DNA from: Rotaria macrura
Lineage: Eukaryota > Rotifera > Eurotatoria > Philodinida > Philodinidae
Length of the DNA stretch: 64,000 nucleotides
Assembly (NCBI GenBank): GCA_900239685.1
Contig: OENT01000319.1
Location: forward strand, 1-64,000
Direction: 5' to 3'
The first letter of the stretch is position 1. Each line of letters starts with the position of its first letter. The notes under the pieces were generated by a model. The model was not told the DNA's origin, made no database searches, and worked only from the letters and a program-made list of their open reading frames with translations. The position numbers and the translations under genes are program-made. Positions 38,555 to 49,146 of this stretch are shown here, one piece after another.

Positions 38555-40777
38555 TGCATTCAAAGTTTTCAAAAATAACTGTTTTCATTCAAGTATGATA
38601 TACAAGTCAAAATTTCACATAATAATTTTTAAATGAATCATGTTTTCCGTTTCGGTCACGATATACATTTTATACAATGTTTCTACTGTGATAATTGCAA
38701 GAGTCAAAATTTTCTATAGTTTTCACGAATATAAAAAATCATTGAGCTCTTAGTTAAATACCTAAAGAAGAAGAGCAATAAAATATCTTTTTCTTTTTTA
38801 CGAGCAGCTTTTCTATTTCATGAAGATATTGATACTATTCTTTTTATGTATACTGCTTCAATTTTCAAATGAGAAGTTTTCATATCATGTGTAACTCTAC
38901 TGATGATTTGTATTTCTTAGCTATCAATCAAAAAAAGAAATAAATATATCTCTAGAACTACTCATGTTTTTTTTATCCATCTCAAATATAATTTGAATGT
39001 TAAAAAAACAACCAGTTCTTAAAGAGTTTTTCAATTACTTTTGCCCGTTGATTCTAAGATTAATATCATATTCATTGTAATTAATTTATTTCTCTTTCGT
39101 TTTTCCTTATTTATTTATTCATTTTTTTAATAAATAAATGTCTACTTCTGAGAATCTGATTTATGTCTGTTGAAACTCGTCATTTATAATATTCAAACTA
39201 TTATACACCAAAAACAAATGAAGCATAACTAAGCTATATTTCATGTGTTACAAATATTCCTTTAATATGTTGAAGAAATATCCATTAAACTACTTTATTG
39301 TAAATTCAATTACAACTCGAATTACAACTAAAGAATATGTCTTTTCTAAGAAAAGTTCCTTGCGAACAGTATCTTGAGCACAGGACCCAGTATTAATAGA
39401 TTGTTACGTTCATGGTACTGTTCATGATTGTTCTGTGATTATCTGTCGTGTATTTGGATCAAATATGCCAGTACAAACTAAAATACATTCATTTACTTCA
39501 GTTCTAAAAAAATCGATTATTACCACGGAGAGATGGTCGCGTTCGTTTCATTGTTGAATGATGAGACTATACGTAGGAATCCAAACAAGCGCTATTTTTT
39601 TACTAAATATGAATATTTATCAAAGAGGTAGTATTTATTGTGAAAATTATTTCGCGTTCTGTTTCTCCGAATATGCGCAGTCTAATTTTTATTACACTCA
39701 TATTTTCACTTTACCCTCAGTAGCATAAATACAAAGTTGGAAGTAATTTTCCTCTTGCTAGACTTTTGAAGAATGACGGCTAATTATTCAATGTTTAAAT
39801 GAATTTCTTTCGTTTCAAAAAATACCAGCACAAGAAAGAAAATAGTTATACTAACACAGCAATATCCAACACAATTTGATGTATCTTATACAGTTGCCTT
39901 CGTTTTAAAGTTGCGGCATAAAACTATCAAGTATATCAAGACATCACTCACTTTAGTTATATTGAAGAATGAATCGATCATTTCACAGTTTTTGGCGTGC
40001 GTTTGAATCTAGTTGAAGGAAACGATTCTATCAATCTTTATTACTAGAGAACAGATTTATCGATGAAGACTGGTTTTGCTAATTTATTTCTGAACTTTAA
40101 AAGTTTAGTATCTGTATTTTTGAACTACATATAATGTATAAATTATAGTTAAACTCGATGAAACAAGCATTTGTCCAAATTTTTATCTATCGTTTCTAAC
40201 AGAGCACTAAAGAGGAACTTCATTCAATATAAAATTATACTGGTTATCAAGTATTGCATAACTCCCGTATTGACGATAAGTTTCTTTCGTTTTTTTATTT
40301 TTCAAATGCAATCTATTTTAATTAACAGAAGAAAAGTTAGCTTAGTTTTCTAATATCCTCGAAAATATTAAAAGAAAGTAATTAGCACAACAAAAGTGTT
40401 TTATAACTACATAATATCTTAAAATAAATCAACCTTTTTATTTTACTTCAATTGTTGTCTTTGGAATTCTAAAAATACTGATTTATTGTTCATTTCAACA
40501 TGCAAGAACATTTGGATCCGCAATAGTTCGTCAAGGAACTGCTCTGAAGTTACATGATTATATACTGAGTCTGAATGCAGAAAATAAATTAGATTTTCTT
40601 TATGAGATTCATGAGAATTTTACCAACAAGAGCTCATTAAAATGATACGGGCATTGATACGTGACCTAAGAAGAACTCTCAATGGAAAATAACAACGAAA
40701 AATGATATTGATTTTTGTTAATGTCTATGAACGTCATCTTTGATACGAATATATCATAAAAGAAAAATCCAGTGAGT

Positions 40778-40893
40778 ATCTCATGGGGTGAATCTTTCAT
40801 TCCATCCCATTCCATGGATCCATGCTTCGTCCTAATTCGTCCCATGAGATGGGATGTGACAGTTTCATCCCATTCGGAACCCTAGACTCTGAG
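40778..40893. repeat. inverted repeat with GGGATG/CATCCC motifs
   Basis: ATCTCATGGG at 40778-40787 is matched by its exact complement CCCATGAGAT at 40841-40850. Between and beyond are repeated CATCCCATTC motifs (about 40803 and 40866) and GGGATG at 40851. The base composition differs from the flanks. It looks like a fragment of a dispersed repeat; no coding is seen. Confidence 0.45.
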
Positions 40894-41474
40894 TTTCACG
40901 TCAGCTCATCATCGTTGATAAATATTTTGATAACTAGTTGACATGGTTTGATGTTATATATTGCCTTGTCACTTCACTATGTATGCCTGATGTCATCTAT
41001 AAGAAGGTAATGTTAAGTGCTTGTATTTTAACTAAGTGTTAGAGATAGATGGATTTTCAAGGCGATAAATAAGACAAGACCTAGTAGTAGGATATCTCGC
41101 ACTCTGGCTATCTAATGAAATGCACCATGTCATATGTAGAGACTTTTCTGAAACGCAATCGATCTCCTCACGATGGAAAAATCATGAAATAACTCAGTGA
41201 AGTAAATAGAAATAACCAGCTTAGTGGACAGTTTTGACACAAAATTAATAGAACAGCGGCGTAATCATGTAAGGGACAAATGGACCATTGACCACTTCAT
41301 TTAGATTTTAGCCTATTGTAATTTCACACTTTTCTGAAATGTTTATTTGTTTTTGAATTAGAAAGTATATGTTTTTCCTTCTTTAATCTCAATTCGATTT
41401 ACATACAGTTGTAGCTTGTTCTCTCTATAAAGAACAAAGAAAAGAATAACATTTTGTGTTTTTATTTATGCACG

Positions 41475-41499
41475 TTTTTCTTTCTTTCTTTCTTTCTTT
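41475..41499 (+). repeat. TTTC microsatellite
   Basis: A run of about six TTTC units, one of several simple repeats in the gene-free stretches. Confidence 0.8.
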
Positions 41500-42293
41500 G
41501 CTCGTATATACGTGTGTATTTTTATAATTCGTTCGCTCCAGTTACTATCTTCTCATTTTCGACTCAAGTAGTTAGGTTGAGACACATCATTTGCATTTTA
41601 TCTCTTTCTTTCTATCCTATTCATAACGTCATATGTATGTAGTTTACTGCTGCACATATTTATTAACACTAGACATTAATCCAGATAAAATATTGAAATT
41701 TTACACACAAATACATCATCATCGTCTTGATTTTGGTGCTTGAATTTGAAATACAAATGTTATAAACAGAGAAATCAAAAATAGACTAAGACACACCTAA
41801 TTCAGGCCTAAGATCTGACTTTGATGCATATTTGAATAACAAGATTGTATTTCAATTTTCTTTGGGTGCTTTTTTACATTATCTGTATGTTAATGGGATA
41901 AATAGCTTTCGGTCCATCAATACAAAACCTTGTCCAACGCTTTTCCTCGTCACAAAAGAAGTTCGTCAGTTGGTCAGAAAGTCTTGGTTACTGCTGTTAT
42001 AGACGGATATGTAGCACTCACGAATAAAAATTTAAATGTCATTCTCTTGTCAGTCCACCATTGACCACGATTTTAATTGCGGGATCAAATTCAAAACTAT
42101 ATGCTAATTGCTTGAGCATAAAGCAACGATACACCATGTATCAGGGGAACATCACAAGGAAACGAGATAAAAAAAGCTGATAGGTGAAATTGAGCCCACC
42201 AATGCACACTGTTCTACAACTTAGGATAGTTTAAAGTCTACCTTTGTCTGATGAACCATGTCATTGATGTTTTATCAAAGCCATAGGTCACCA

Positions 42294-42620
42294 CCCATGT
42301 AAAAAATATAATAAAAAAATCGATTATTTCGTGATATTTTGAACAAAATGTTTTTACATGGGCAGTGGTACATGCCCAGGAGGATCATTTCAGTCGTTTG
42401 AAAGGTCATCTGAGACGGCCCAAACCGACATTAATTCTCACCATATTTCGCCGTAATCCGTGAACTCGTTTTACCGGCCTCTTTTTTCTCTAGAAAGCCG
42501 GCAATCACTTTTAACACTATTCTCTTCGTTTTCCGAGCTGATGGAAAACGGAACTCTTTTCTTCCACCTGGGTATAGGAGAAAGGTCATTTCGGGTTGAT
42601 TTCCCATTGCTTATCACTTT
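42294..42620. repeat. cluster of hairpin-forming inverted repeats
   Basis: CCCATGTAAAAA (42294-42305) pairs perfectly with TTTTTACATGGG (42351-42362) around a 45-nt loop, and pairing continues imperfectly outward. Then GCCGGC-type arms flank a pyrimidine run near 42476-42502. Next CGTTTTCC (42527-42534) pairs with GGAAAACG (42543-42550) across an 8-nt loop. The segment is less AT-rich than its surroundings. It could be a non-autonomous element or a structured RNA. Confidence 0.4.
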
Positions 42621-42909
42621 GTTTTAAAAATAATTTGCTTTTAAATCAATATTTTTAGTCATGAAAGATTGATTGAAACTCAGACAAGTCTAGATAATCA
42701 TATCCAAAAGTAAACTACTGTCAGATGGCGCATTAGATTTTTCTCAATTGGTTAGTTGATCTTGCTAATAACTATATTTATAGCGACACCTGTAATTAAG
42801 GTCTAAAGTCGAAGATACGAGAATATAGTAGCTATGAAGGATACCAGCGGTTTCAGCAGTTTTGAAAACAAGATGAGCGACTTTTACAAGATTATTCTGA
42901 CGATTTTAT

Positions 42910-43125
42910 AAGAGTTTTAAATTATTCACCCTCAATGATACAGGAAAGCATTTAGCTGCTGCACCATGGCGAACCCCCGAGTTAAATGACGCTAGGATTT
43001 TGCATATTTTCGTTGAAGATATGTATAGAAAATGGGGCGTACGGCATGATCAATTCATCACGTGGGTTAATGAAATAATGCCACTTTTCATATTAGTAGA
43101 ATATGACAAGCATAAACGATGTTGA
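42910..43125 (+). pseudogene. unexplained open frame, possible exon or gene remnant
   Basis: A frame ending at TGA near 43123-43125 is open back to about 42905 and encodes roughly 70 residues of balanced, protein-like composition, including AAAPWRTPELNDAR and a Trp-rich stretch. This is quite unlike the Phe/Ile/Lys-rich chance frames around it. A GC-richer codon pattern (GCT GCT GCA CCA TGG CGA ACC CCC GAG) supports past or present coding. There is no convincing upstream exon or ATG. I do not recognise the family; it could be the last exon of an unseen gene or a transposon-protein remnant. Confidence 0.35.
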
Positions 43126-43643
43126 AAATCTGAATGTGAGCAATCCTTGTCAACGAAAAAGAACATATTTTCTTCAGCTTCATTGATTAATCAAAACGAA
43201 TTATTAACAATCTCGTCTCTGGAAATAAAAAGAAGATTATGTAAAAACAATAAAACGATGCTTGTATAACTGTGTATAGAAGACGATTGAATCAATTTTT
43301 TCTATCATCAAAGTTTAAACTTAGACAGAAAGTAATTTTGATATTTATTTATTCAAAAAGAAAACTAAAACAAAGCCTGTCCACTATCTAGACTTTTCCA
43401 CAGCATGCTAAGAATATACCGTCACAGTGCTCCATCTAGTATCTACAGCGTTTGTTTTCTTTTCAGCCATGGTTGTTTCTTCTTTTGCTATATTTGAAAC
43501 ATATGGTATTCGACCTCGAATCATTTACTATAAATATAAAACGTTAATTTTTTTCTGCGCATCAAGTAAATCGAAAGCTGAATTCGTTTATAAATAACAT
43601 TTTTTATACAGTATTACTAGTCACATTTACGTATAAACAAATT

Positions 43644-44277
43644 ATGGCAGGTATAAGTCCCGATGTTGGACATGTTCGAAATCAATATAATGCTGGTAAA
43701 AGTAAAAGTAATGGCATTGTAGTTCAGTATCATAGTAAAGGATTTAATGATGGTGCTGAATTAGCGAGAGGCGAAACTCAAGTGGAACCTAAAGTTCAAA
43801 TTAATGTTGATGCTGATCCGCAAAATCCTTATTTAACACTGGTGAAATGTTGTGTTTGATTATTATTCATGTTGTAATCCCTTTTATATAGGTCATGATC
43901 GATCCAGATGCTCCTAAACGAGGTAATGAACGTGCTGGACCATGGTTACATTGGATTCAAGCTGGTTTTGTTGGAAACGATATAAGCACTGGCAAACTTC
44001 TTGGTACATTATTTTCATAGTCATAAAAAAAATATTACATATCGATTTGCATGGTTTTTTTTTCGCAGCTGATTATCAAGGTCCAGCACCACCATCAGGC
44101 ACAGGTCCACATCAATATATTTTCTTATTGTACAAATCAGCTACACCTGCTCCTCAACACGGTGGATCGATAGCTGTTAGTGATTCCGCGAAACGAAAAC
44201 AATTCCACTTAGGACAACTTGAACATGATCTTCACTTACAATTAATTGGTGCAACATCATACACGGTTATTGGCTAA
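43644..44277 (+). CDS. phosphatidylethanolamine-binding protein (PEBP), copy 1
   Basis: Three exons (43644-43841, 43892-44003, 44069-44277) join in frame to 172 residues, close to the usual size of animal PEBP (about 185). The PEBP signature is present: DPDAP at 70-74, the GPWLHW segment, then Y.GPAPPSGTGPHQY. These supply the Asp and His residues of the anion-binding pocket. Animal PEBPs are cytosolic proteins that bind phospholipid headgroups, and some inhibit kinases or proteases; which role applies here cannot be read from sequence. It is the first of a head-to-tail pair with 43.64-45.26 kb in the same orientation. AATAAA-like sites follow near 44530. Confidence 0.93.
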
Positions 44278-44628
44278 TTAAACACGCATAACTATATGAA
44301 CATATATTCTAGCTGAAATCTTAACTTTCTAACATGAACTGTACGGCATTTTCCAAAACATAAATTCATGTCATTGTAGGCTCATCGTGTTATTATTTCT
44401 CCAAGTGTTTATTATAAAAATATCTTTTGGTTGTTTTCTCTCTTCTTACCATAAACAAAAGAGACAATCTATGATCATATATAGATTCAATGCGTACACA
44501 GTAATTACAAACACTGAGTACAAAAAGAAAGAATAAAAATAAACATCTCTGATGAAGAAATTCAAAATAAGACGAGTAAGTAGTCAAGTATAGAATTCTA
44601 GATAAACTTTATTTTCTAGACTAAAAAT
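44278..44628. other. spacer between tandem PEBP genes
   Basis: 350 nt of AT-rich sequence separate the stop of the first PEBP from the ATG of the second. AATAAA-like sites near 44530-44540 may end the first transcript. No other feature. Confidence 0.6.
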
Positions 44629-45257
44629 ATGAGTATGAATATCAGTGATGATGTAGCCTATGTACTCAACAATTTGGATCCCATTATTCATGAAAATCGA
44701 AAGCAAGAGTTTATTGTACAGTATCGCAATGAGGAAACCCTCGATTGTAATACTCATTTAGACAAAGAAGAAACTCAAACACAACCAAAAATTGAAGTAA
44801 AAAATATCAATGATCAAACTTATCGAACACAAGTATAATTAATACTATCATATTATCTACTTTGGGGAAGATCTTGTTGTTTTTCCATTGAGATTATGGT
44901 CGATCCTGACGCACCAAACTGCAGTGATCCTATCAAAGGTCCTGTTCTTCATTGGCTTGTTGCAAATTTTCAAGATAAAAATCTTGCTGACGGTCGGACA
45001 TTGTGTAAATAACTTTTTTTTGTTGTGGAAAAACCTTCTATGTTTTTCTATACACTCAAATAGATTCATACCGTGGACCTTCACCTCCCGTTGGTTCTGG
45101 TCCTCATCGATATGTATTCTTTCTCTATCAATCAATCAATAGAATCTCTGAGCAAATCTTCGAAGTCAGTAAACGCTTATGTTTTCCACTTCAAAAATAT
45201 GTTAATGATAATCGACTTGAACTTCTCGATGCTACATATTTTACTGTAAATAATTGA
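44629..45257 (+). CDS. phosphatidylethanolamine-binding protein (PEBP), copy 2
   Basis: Three exons (44629-44832, 44893-45004, 45064-45257) join in frame to 169 residues. The signature is intact: VDPDAP (71-76), GPVLHW, and YRGPSPPVGSGPHRY. Both introns fall at the same motif positions and phases as in the upstream copy (phase 0 before ..DPDAP, phase 1 before Y.GP.PP), and the middle exon is 112 nt in both, so the pair arose by tandem duplication. The N- and C-terminal parts have diverged strongly, and the C-terminus is rich in Arg, Asn and Leu, suggesting a changed partner. AATAAA lies at 45319-45324. Confidence 0.92.
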
Positions 45258-45318
45258 ATTGTTCTATTTTGTTTTCCATTGAAACATTGTTCTTTCACTT
45301 CGTTTTTTGAAAAGTACA

Positions 45319-45324
45319 AATAAA
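45319..45324 (+). terminator. polyadenylation signal AATAAA of PEBP copy 2
   Basis: Canonical hexamer about 60 nt after the stop codon of the second PEBP gene and about 100 nt before the 3' end of the convergent aerolysin-like gene. Confidence 0.6.
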
Positions 45325-45425
45325 TATTCAAGCAAGTATAATCATCATTTCCTTTTCTCCAAAGACAAAACACCACAAAATAACTACAAACAAACAAAAG
45401 AATTTTGTACAAAAGAAAAATTTCC

Positions 45426-48016
45426 TCAATGAGCGTTATGTGATGTAAGGATTTGTCGGTATTTTGGTGGCAGTTCATTGGTCATCGTTGATGATTCCGT
45501 CAATTTCGTTTGTTCAACATTAACATGTTGTTCAATACCATATCGAAAGGCACATTTACCTAACATAACTGTTCGAACTGTCTGCGTTGCTTCATGTACC
45601 TCAAATTGACCAGGATTTGCTCCACAATAGCCCGAACGTATTGCATCAGAAAATATGGTCGTTAAATCACCTTCCATATATTTATAGTAGCCACCTGTAT
45701 TATTTCGTGTACTTATCATTGCTGATATTCGACCACTGAAACGTATTTCTACTGAAAAATCAGCCGAATATTCTTCTTCCGTTATGCATAATCTTTGAAA
45801 GAAAACATGAAAATCGATATCTATGGAAAATGATTCGAACCTTACTCAGCATTTGCTCTTGAATGTGGTGAAACACGAATAGATGAATCTGCTGACCATG
45901 TCATTTGTGTTTCATGCGTTGAATCTTTTCCATATTCAACACGTTGTTCATGACGAAGACCACCACCAATTTCTAAAACCTCATGGGGTAATTTAAATGT
46001 CACCGAGCCTTCTTTTTCTTTAGTAAAACCACGAACAAATGTAAAATTCAATGTTGTTATTGTTGAACGCTCAGCACGCAATGAATATTCTTGTTCACGA
46101 TCGGTATTATTCGAAAAATGAGTTTTGAATAATATTTGAGATTTAGGCATACGCAATTGATTTGGTCGAGTAAACGTAGCTTCCGATTGCCAAAAATTTA
46201 CACGTTTCCAATTGAGTTTTATATCGAGTTCTTCACGACGATATTTAGAGTCTTCACGACTACGTTTTGATAATTCCCACATTTTCCATACCTAGAAATA
46301 AGTCATTAAAATGATGCTATGATGAAACTGAATAAAACTATAATGAAAAATCAAAACCAATGATCAATATTATTCTTTTTTCTTTATTGTTTTCTGTAAT
46401 AAGCTTTTACTTACAATAGACCTATTTAAAGTTTAACTTGCCGATAAGGTACGAATGTAGGTTTGATTCAATATACAGAAAATAAATTTCGAAAAAGTTC
46501 ATGTCTTCCAAGCACTCAAACTGCACAGCTTGGGTGTAGTACATCAGTGAATTTTCATCTGAAATGCATCTCATAAATGTGTAATAAAAGTCGAATCTTC
46601 ATTTTATTCGAAATATTTAATGTGTGATCGAGTAAAAGTAGTTTTTTATTCAGGTTTTTTTGCAATGTCACAGCATATTATATCTATTCATGAACTAAAT
46701 TTTCTTTCAGAAGAATGTCACCATCTAGTTTTCCAACCTAAATATTTGCGTGGCAGAAATTTTTCTATTTCTATTTCAGACTTCAATCAATGCAAATTCT
46801 TCAAAGATTCCTCTCCAGGTTTACTGATACTCCTACACAGGAGACATCGATGAATTTCAACAGTGAACTACAGTTAGAATCGTTCGCTAGTCAACAAGAT
46901 TGAGTTCGTACATATCATTTTCCCATTCATTTATAAATTACTGAACTTGGCATGGTTGTATTAACAGATTTTCTTTTTCTTTCAAAACATTACATAACCA
47001 TTTTGCCTGTCTTTGTTTTTTATTTAATTTTTGTATGTCTGCCCATATGATGCAATTGTCATCGTTTACTTATATTCAGTCTATTGAACCATGAATAGAA
47101 TACTGTTATGTATGCACACCTGCTGCGTTGCAGTCTCTTCCCATATGTAAATTATTATTATTACTATTATACACACTACAGGACGTCTTTCAACTTACCC
47201 ATTTTTCAATGATCTCATCTAAGTCGACGATTGTCTTATTATGTGATCCAGCATCGAGACGTTCCTTGATTTCTTGCCGATGAACAGTTATAGGCTATGG
47301 ACGAAAAAATAAAGCCAAAGTAAACATTCAAATAGTTGAAAATAGGTCAGATATCGTTTTGGCATATAGTTTACATTTATGCACTAGACAAATTAAGCAT
47401 AAATGATTTACAACCGCTATGTTATTTCAGTTATCATCATACATGATCAATTTAATGGCGGCATTCATAAAGTACCATGATAGAAAAATAAACACAGAAT
47501 ATTCTTTTGCTCAACAAGCGAATAAAATAGAAATTCACATGTGACTGTGATTCAACTCGTTATTCTCTTACTCGGCCTGTTTGTTTAGATAGTGAAATTA
47601 GATCGACTTGACATAGTAGAACAGGTATATACATATATATATGTATGTGTGTGTGTATATATATATATTCAATTCAAAAGGGCACACTTGAGACAACCAG
47701 TAGCATCACGATCTACTACTTCAATTGATGATTATGATCTGATTGAAAAAAAGAAACTAACTATAATGATTGATTCATTGATCAGATTTTTCTTTTAATT
47801 TGATAACATCATATTTCATGGGGTAAACTATTTGTCTTGTCTTGTCTTATCAGAGCAATAATTCAAAATTTTATGTTTCGAGAGAAATGAATCTATTGAT
47901 CAACTTACACTTTTTCTTTGATTAATCATCGTTGGAATATTTTGTACAAGTCGTTCCGTTGCTTTACTTGATATGTCAGTAAAATTAGTATTTTTAATAT
48001 CGGTGATTGCCGACAT
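45426..48016 (-). CDS. ETX/MTX2 (aerolysin-like) domain protein, LIN-24-like
   Basis: Four exons on the minus strand join in frame: 48016-47909, 47294-47199, 46291-45846 and 45792-45426, about 338 residues. Residues 1 to about 110 are charged and helical-looking. From about 110 to 240 comes a Ser/Thr/Asn-rich stretch of alternating polar and hydrophobic residues: an N-N-T strand, a long amphipathic section, a V.P-type turn, then a strand ending F-S-G-R. This is the pattern of the elongated beta module of ETX/MTX2 pore-forming proteins. The last 100 residues form a short separate domain. There is no signal peptide, as in the nematode LIN-24/LIN-33 relatives. Whether it forms pores is unknown. 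Two of its introns are long (907 and 614 nt), one is 53 nt. It lies tail-to-tail with the PEBP pair. The family assignment rests on pattern recognition. Confidence 0.65.
47626..47669 (+). repeat. TA/TG compound microsatellite inside an intron
   Basis: A TATATG, TGTGTG, TATATA run within the 614-nt first intron of the aerolysin-like gene. Confidence 0.85.
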
Positions 48017-48690
48017 TGCCAATCGAATAAATTGTACAGTACTACGATGCTGAATCAAACTTCCTTCTGTTTATGCCTTTTTTTTTATAGTAACGATTCT
48101 CGTTTCTGGCACTCACTCACTTTTTTTCTCTGCTTTCTCCTTTCTAAATCATGAAATAGAGAGAGGAAGAGAGAAGGATAAAAAAAAATATATATACCCA
48201 ATCATTGGCAAGCTCAAATTGAAGAACAACGAAGAAGTTCGTCATTCTACATCGGCAAGACGAAAAAAAACAAGAATAAAAATGCATCTCTCTTATCATC
48301 TGTCCTGATCCTCGTTACTTTCTAACATTGTGTAAATTTCAAACCATTTCTTTTTATTTAAAAAAAACGACCACGAACTCATGCTATTCGAACCTTTAAG
48401 TATATAGGTCGCGTGTTTAAAAATGATTATATAGATGGTTGTCATCAGTACACACGAATTACTTCACCGAATTTATTTCCCTTGGAAAAAAAAACGAATA
48501 GACACAAAATGGAAAAACGCTAAAATCTACAGAGGCACATGAACACTGATGAATTTCGAATAATCATTAATTGCATTCTTTCTTCGAAGATAAATGTTGT
48601 TGCTATGTGAAGAATCATGATCCTTTTTCAAGTTTTTTTTACTACGCGAGAAAAATTCTTCATATCTATTAATTGACAATTAGTTTCGAA
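48017..48690. other. spacer between HMG-box and aerolysin-like genes
   Basis: AT-rich sequence with poly-A and poly-T runs near 48070-48190 and 48484. It would contain the 5' region of the aerolysin-like gene and the 3' UTR of the HMG-box gene. No other gene is seen. Confidence 0.55.
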
Positions 48691-49146
48691 TTATTCGTGA
48701 ACATTTTCAACAGTTTGATGTTCTTCAATCTGATTATGTTCATCTTGTCGAGTCATTTTTCGAGAATTAGATTTATTCTCAATTCGTTTTGTCTTTTTTT
48801 GTGATTGCCTTTTTGATTGAGATTTTTTCTCCATGTTACTTTTAATTTTCATACCAGATGTTATTCGATTCGAAGCTGTTTCTGTTTTGTCGAGTGAATC
48901 ACGTTTTTTCTCATTCGTAGATTTACTTTGATTATAAGTTTTTTTCTGTTGAACTGATAATTTTTGCCATTCCACTCTTAAAAGTTTCTTTTTTTCTTTC
49001 ATTGGCATCGAGCTCAAATCACTTCGTTGCGATAGTTGTTCAGAAAAAAAGACATGAAAACCATTCGCTCGTTTTCTGATTCCATTATTATTGTTCTTCT
49101 TTTGTGATTTACTAACTTTTTTCGATGATGGAATCTTTTTCGTCAT
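48691..49146 (-). CDS. small HMG-box protein
   Basis: A single-exon frame from ATG at 49146 encodes about 151 residues. A Lys/Ser/Asn-rich basic N-terminus (1-22) precedes an HMG-box-like segment at about 24-72: RANGFHVFFSEQ, then a spacer, a KEKKKLL..EW.KLS helix, and a KKTYN ending. The remaining 80 residues are highly basic (Lys/Arg/Ser/Gln) and end in an acidic-polar tail. HMG-box proteins bend DNA or bind chromatin; the basic tail fits a nuclear chromatin protein. The box is short, and the first helix has a His where bulky residues are usual, so DNA specificity is not predicted. No introns. Confidence 0.75.
   Translation of the reverse strand: MTKKIPSSKKVSKSQKKNNNNGIRKRANGFHVFFSEQLSQRSDLSSMPMKEKKKLLRVEWQKLSVQQKKTYNQSKSTNEKKRDSLDKTETASNRITSGMKIKSNMEKKSQSKRQSQKKTKRIENKSNSRKMTRQDEHNQIEEHQTVENVHE

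Larger units (their letters stand above)
38458..43643. other. 5.2-kb gene-poor region with inverted repeats
   Basis: No complete gene recognised. Contents are a G-rich run (38531-38554), an AATAAA at 38777-38782 that could end the EF-hand transcript, an inverted-repeat segment at 40778-40893, a TTTC microsatellite at 41475-41499, a hairpin-rich and visibly less AT-rich segment at 42294-42620, and an unexplained open frame at about 42910-43125. The minus strand near 41880-42070 also has short protein-like patches broken by stops. Together these suggest old transposon debris in part of the region. Confidence 0.5.
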
